Shown here: piece by piece, positions 1-5,217 of the stretch
Layout of the letters: every line of letters begins with the position of its first letter
Numbering within the stretch: position 1 is the first letter of the stretch
DNA from: Gammaproteobacteria bacterium
GTDB taxonomy: Bacteria > Pseudomonadota > Gammaproteobacteria > Eutrophobiales > Eutrophobiaceae
Direction of reading: 5' to 3'
DNA: 5,217 nucleotides
Assembly: GCA_009843675.1 (NCBI GenBank)
Contig: VYCZ01000009.1
Location: 1 to 5,217 of the forward strand
Notes under the pieces: model-generated
What the model saw: the letters and a program-made list of their open reading frames with translations, nothing else
What the model was told of the DNA's origin: nothing
Database searches by the model: none
Program-made: the position numbers and the translations under genes

Positions 1-19
1 TCCTTTGACGGAGCACTGA

Positions 20-28
20 TTATCCACA
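20..28 (+). promoter_or_regulatory. DnaA box upstream of dnaN
   Basis: TTATCCACA is a perfect match to the high-affinity DnaA box consensus (TTATNCACA). It lies about 120 bp before dnaN, next to an A+T-rich stretch, which is the normal composition of a bacterial replication origin or of a DnaA-regulated dnaA-dnaN intergenic region. Only one perfect box is visible between the left edge and dnaN. The remaining boxes, if this is oriC, would have to lie to the left of the window. Confidence 0.8.
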
Positions 29-50
29 GGGAATTAAACGGGAGTCGGCA

Positions 51-110
51 ATGCAATTCTTTTTTTATGGTACGTATCTTATTGATTATTAAGGAATAAA
101 TTGCTTTTTC
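51..110. other. A+T-rich segment, possible DNA-unwinding element
   Basis: By direct count, 46 of these 60 bases are A or T (77%), in sharp contrast to the G+C-rich genes on the right. The stretch sits immediately right of the perfect DnaA box and left of the dnaN promoter. That placement suits a duplex-unwinding element of an origin, but it would also suit ordinary promoter-upstream DNA. I see no clear array of 13-mers or DnaA-trio motifs, so the origin role is inference. Confidence 0.35.
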
Positions 111-130
111 CCGAATTGCGTCCGTACAAT
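101..130 (+). promoter_or_regulatory. Putative sigma70 promoter of dnaN
   Basis: The -10 candidate TACAAT at 125-130 matches TATAAT in 5 of 6 positions. The -35 candidate TTGCTT at 101-106 matches only the TTG, with an 18-bp spacer. Transcription would start near 137, leaving a leader of only about 10 nt before the dnaN ATG. Further transcription from dnaA upstream is also likely. Confidence 0.45.
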
Positions 131-147
131 AATAGCTACTCTAAATA

Positions 148-1248
148 ATGAATCTTACGATTAATAGAGATGTTTTCCTGCCCGTGTTGAACAATCTCAA
201 CGGTGTCGTGGAAACCCGTCCGACTCTGGCAATTCTCGCAAATGTTCTACTGAACGTATCTCCACAACAGTTACGCTTGACGACAACGGATATGGAAGTC
301 GAACTTTCCGAAGCTATTTCAGGTGAGTTCGGACAAACCGGCGAGGTTACCATACCGGCGAGAAAAATACTGGACATCTGCCGGACATTGCCGGAAGGAG
401 CTGAAATCACGTTATCGGTTGAGGACGAGCGTGTGAATGTTTCATCGGGAAGATGCCGGTTTTCGCTGTTATCGCTACCTGCGCAGGAGTTTCCCCTCGT
501 TGACCCCGGGGACGCAGATATCAGCTTCACGCTTCCGCAAAAACAGTTCAAATCCCTGCTGGACAGGACAGCATTCGCCATGGCCAGGCAGGATGTGCGA
601 TATTACCTTAACGGCGTATTACTTGAGGCGCAGAATGACAGGTTGCGTGCGGTGGCAACAGACGGACACAGGCTGGCTCTGTGCGACGTAGACATCACAA
701 TTCCCGCGGAAGAGAAAAAGCAGTTGATCATACCGAGAAAAGGTGTACAGGAACTGGTACGTCTGGTGCGGGAAACGGAAGCGGAAATGGAAGTTGTCAT
801 GAGCAGGAACCACATTCGTGTTGTCCTGGACGACCTGGTCTTTACCAGTAAGCTGATAGATGGGAAGTACCCCGATTACAACAGGGTAATACCGGAAATT
901 TCGGCGAATCCTGTGCGGGCGCAACGGGAAACGCTGAAAAAGAGCCTCAGCAGGGCATCTATTCTTTCCAGCGACAAGTATCGGGGAGTAAAAATCTCAT
1001 TGGAACAGGATAAACTGAGGTCCCTGGTTCACAACCCGGAGCAGGAGCAGGCGGAAGACGAGATTGATGTGGAATATTCAGGAGAAGATATTGAAGTTGG
1101 GTTTAATGTGAGCTACCTGCTTGATGCGGTCAGCATCGTCCAAACAGACAAGGTAAGGCTTTCGGTTTCGTCCCCGAAGAGCGGCTGTCTGGTACTGCCC
1201 GAGGAAGGGGGAGAGTGTAAGTACATCGTCATGCCGCTGTTGCTGTAG
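148..1248 (+). CDS. dnaN: DNA polymerase III subunit beta (sliding clamp)
   Basis: This is the complete beta clamp, 366 residues, the same length as E. coli DnaN. It forms the dimeric ring that tethers DNA polymerase III and recruits other replication and repair proteins through a peptide-binding pocket. Three clamp domains follow one another, roughly residues 1-120, 121-245 and 246-366. Recognisable stretches are RPTLAIL (24-30), PARKILDICR (70-79), QDVRYYLNG (148-156), TDGHRL (171-176, pocket), YPDYNRV (241-247, pocket) and GFNVSYLLD (318-326). The ATG start aligns with the E. coli N-terminus, yet no Shine-Dalgarno sequence precedes it; the upstream bases are A+T-rich. One oddity is the end of the protein: it reads VMPLLL where E. 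coli has VMPMRL, so the conserved pocket arginine is replaced by leucine. The stop TAG overlaps a 16-bp repeat. The identification is secure. Confidence 0.98.
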   Translation: MNLTINRDVFLPVLNNLNGVVETRPTLAILANVLLNVSPQQLRLTTTDMEVELSEAISGEFGQTGEVTIPARKILDICRTLPEGAEITLSVEDERVNVSSGRCRFSLLSLPAQEFPLVDPGDADISFTLPQKQFKSLLDRTAFAMARQDVRYYLNGVLLEAQNDRLRAVATDGHRLALCDVDITIPAEEKKQLIIPRKGVQELVRLVRETEAEMEVVMSRNHIRVVLDDLVFTSKLIDGKYPDYNRVIPEISANPVRAQRETLKKSLSRASILSSDKYRGVKISLEQDKLRSLVHNPEQEQAEDEIDVEYSGEDIEVGFNVSYLLDAVSIVQTDKVRLSVSSPKSGCLVLPEEGGECKYIVMPLLL

Positions 1249-1263
1249 CCCGGATTTCTCACC
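1248..1263 (+). repeat. Repeat copy 1, after dnaN
   Basis: GCCCGGATTTCTCACC starts at the last base of the dnaN stop codon. Its reverse complement matches the copy at 2450-2465 in 15 of 16 positions. The similarity continues into GGCCGC, giving 21 matches over 23 bases (1248-1270 against the reverse complement of 2443-2465). It looks like one arm of the palindromic element that is fuller in the recF-gyrB gap. Confidence 0.7.
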
Positions 1264-1264
1264 A

Positions 1265-1343
1265 GGCCGCTTTTTGCTATTTTCACTATTTCGATATGAT
1301 TCACAGCGCTCGATGCGCCTTCGCTATTGTTCAACAAGCGGCC
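1265..1343. repeat. 8-bp inverted repeat spanning the dnaN-recF gap
   Basis: GGCCGCTT at 1265-1272 and AAGCGGCC at 1336-1343 are perfect inverted copies, separated by 63 bp. The right arm ends one base before the recF ATG. With repeat copy 1 on the left, this could be the remnant of a longer palindromic element whose right end was cut off at the recF start. The arms are short, so chance is possible. Confidence 0.35.
1274..1300 (+). promoter_or_regulatory. Weak candidate promoter of recF
   Basis: TATGAT at 1295-1300 matches the -10 consensus in 5 of 6 positions. The best -35 candidate, TTGCTA at 1274-1279, matches poorly and gives a short 15-bp spacer. recF may instead depend on read-through from dnaN. 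Confidence 0.22.
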
Positions 1344-1344
1344 G

Positions 1345-4954
<3,610 letters not shown>

Positions 4955-5217
4955 TCAGCGGCCGGTGGGCGCGGCGCGCGCCAGGCACCAGACTTGCACA
5001 TGATATGCGCCGCTTCGTTTCAGCAGGCGGGACAGTTCATCCGCCGTCGCGCCGGTAGTCAGGATGTCGTCCACAATAGCAATATTCTTATAAGGCATTG
5101 TTTTTAATATGGAAAATGCGCCACTTACGTTTTTCTTGCGTTGTCCTGGCGGCAGTTCAAATTGTTGCGCCGTGGGCTTGTGCCTGCGCACAAGCTGATC
5201 ATCGACCGGCAGGGACA
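4955..5217 (-). CDS. comF: ComF/GntX family phosphoribosyltransferase-like protein, C-terminal part (runs off right edge)
   Basis: The C-terminal 86 residues are visible and the frame stays open to the right edge, so the start lies outside the window; the GTG at 5191 is internal. The stretch LPVDDQLVRR, then R-K-K-N-V-S-G-A-F, is typical of ComF proteins. The type I PRPP-binding signature IAIVDDILTTGAT (5045-5083) follows, and the end VQVWCLARA closely resembles the end of E. coli GntX (VQVWCLCRTL). ComF proteins act in natural transformation, in handling incoming single-stranded DNA, although many non-competent bacteria keep a copy, and the reaction of the phosphoribosyltransferase fold is unproven. 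The N-terminal zinc-binding cysteines usual for the family cannot be checked. It is convergent with gyrB with no gap. Family assignment is firm; a role in competence is inference. Confidence 0.9.
   Translation of the reverse strand, partial: SLPVDDQLVRRHKPTAQQFELPPGQRKKNVSGAFSILKTMPYKNIAIVDDILTTGATADELSRLLKRSGAYHVQVWCLARAAPTGR

Noticed and set aside
1..99. Open frame from the left edge to TAA 97-99, possibly the end of dnaA
   Set aside because: The translation (ending ...LLIIKE) does not resemble a DnaA C-terminus, it runs through the DnaA box and A+T-rich stretch, and another frame stops at 17-19. I could not decide where dnaA ends, so no feature was called.
141..581. 146-residue open frame on the - strand opposite dnaN
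   Set aside because: It is antisense to well-conserved dnaN codons and has no recognisable domain; a shadow frame.
1327..1344. Upstream TTG start for recF
   Set aside because: It adds six residues (MFNKRP) not seen in the family, has no ribosome-binding site, and would shift Walker A away from its usual position; ATG 1345 fits better.
4968..4982. G+C-rich hairpin at the gyrB-comF junction as a terminator
   Set aside because: The 6-bp stem (GGCGCG/CGCGCC) has no T-run after it on either strand and lies within comF coding sequence, so an intrinsic terminator cannot be supported.

Overview
The window holds the conserved bacterial replication-gene block that follows dnaA. The order is dnaN (sliding clamp), recF (recombination mediator) and gyrB (gyrase subunit B), all on the + strand, and then the 3' end of a comF/gntX-type phosphoribosyltransferase-like gene on the - strand. 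All three complete proteins look like those of Gammaproteobacteria. The clamp is 366 residues with the DVRYYLNG and TDGHRL motifs. RecF has its Walker A at the same residues as in E. coli. GyrB is about 800 residues and carries the long insert in its TOPRIM domain that is typical of Gram-negative gyrase. I cannot name a genus.

Layout: 1-147 is the end of the dnaA-dnaN intergenic region. It has a perfect DnaA box, a strongly A+T-rich stretch and a likely dnaN promoter, so it is probably the edge of an oriC-type region. dnaN is 148-1248. A gap of about 96 bp, containing one copy of a 16-bp repeat, precedes recF (best start ATG 1345, end 2406). A gap of about 140 bp carries three more copies of the repeat and a good extended -10 promoter for gyrB (best start GTG 2549, end 4954). 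The comF-like gene converges on gyrB with no spacer at all and runs off the right edge.

The genes belong together functionally. The clamp holds the replicative polymerase on DNA, RecF acts at gaps left by stalled forks, and gyrase removes the positive supercoils ahead of forks. Promoters can be proposed in front of dnaN and gyrB, with a weak one before recF, so the block need not be a single transcript.

The most interesting content is non-coding information laid over or between these ordinary genes. Two near-perfect parS (ParB-binding) sites lie inside recF, each encoding the peptide MFHV, which would make recF part of the chromosome-partitioning centromere. A small repeat family (consensus GGTGAGAAATCSGGGC) occurs in both intergenic gaps, forms a 56-bp inverted repeat after recF, and has one copy forming the spacer of the proposed gyrB promoter. 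The sliding clamp also lacks the usual arginine next to its C-terminal residue. I see no new multi-gene system here.
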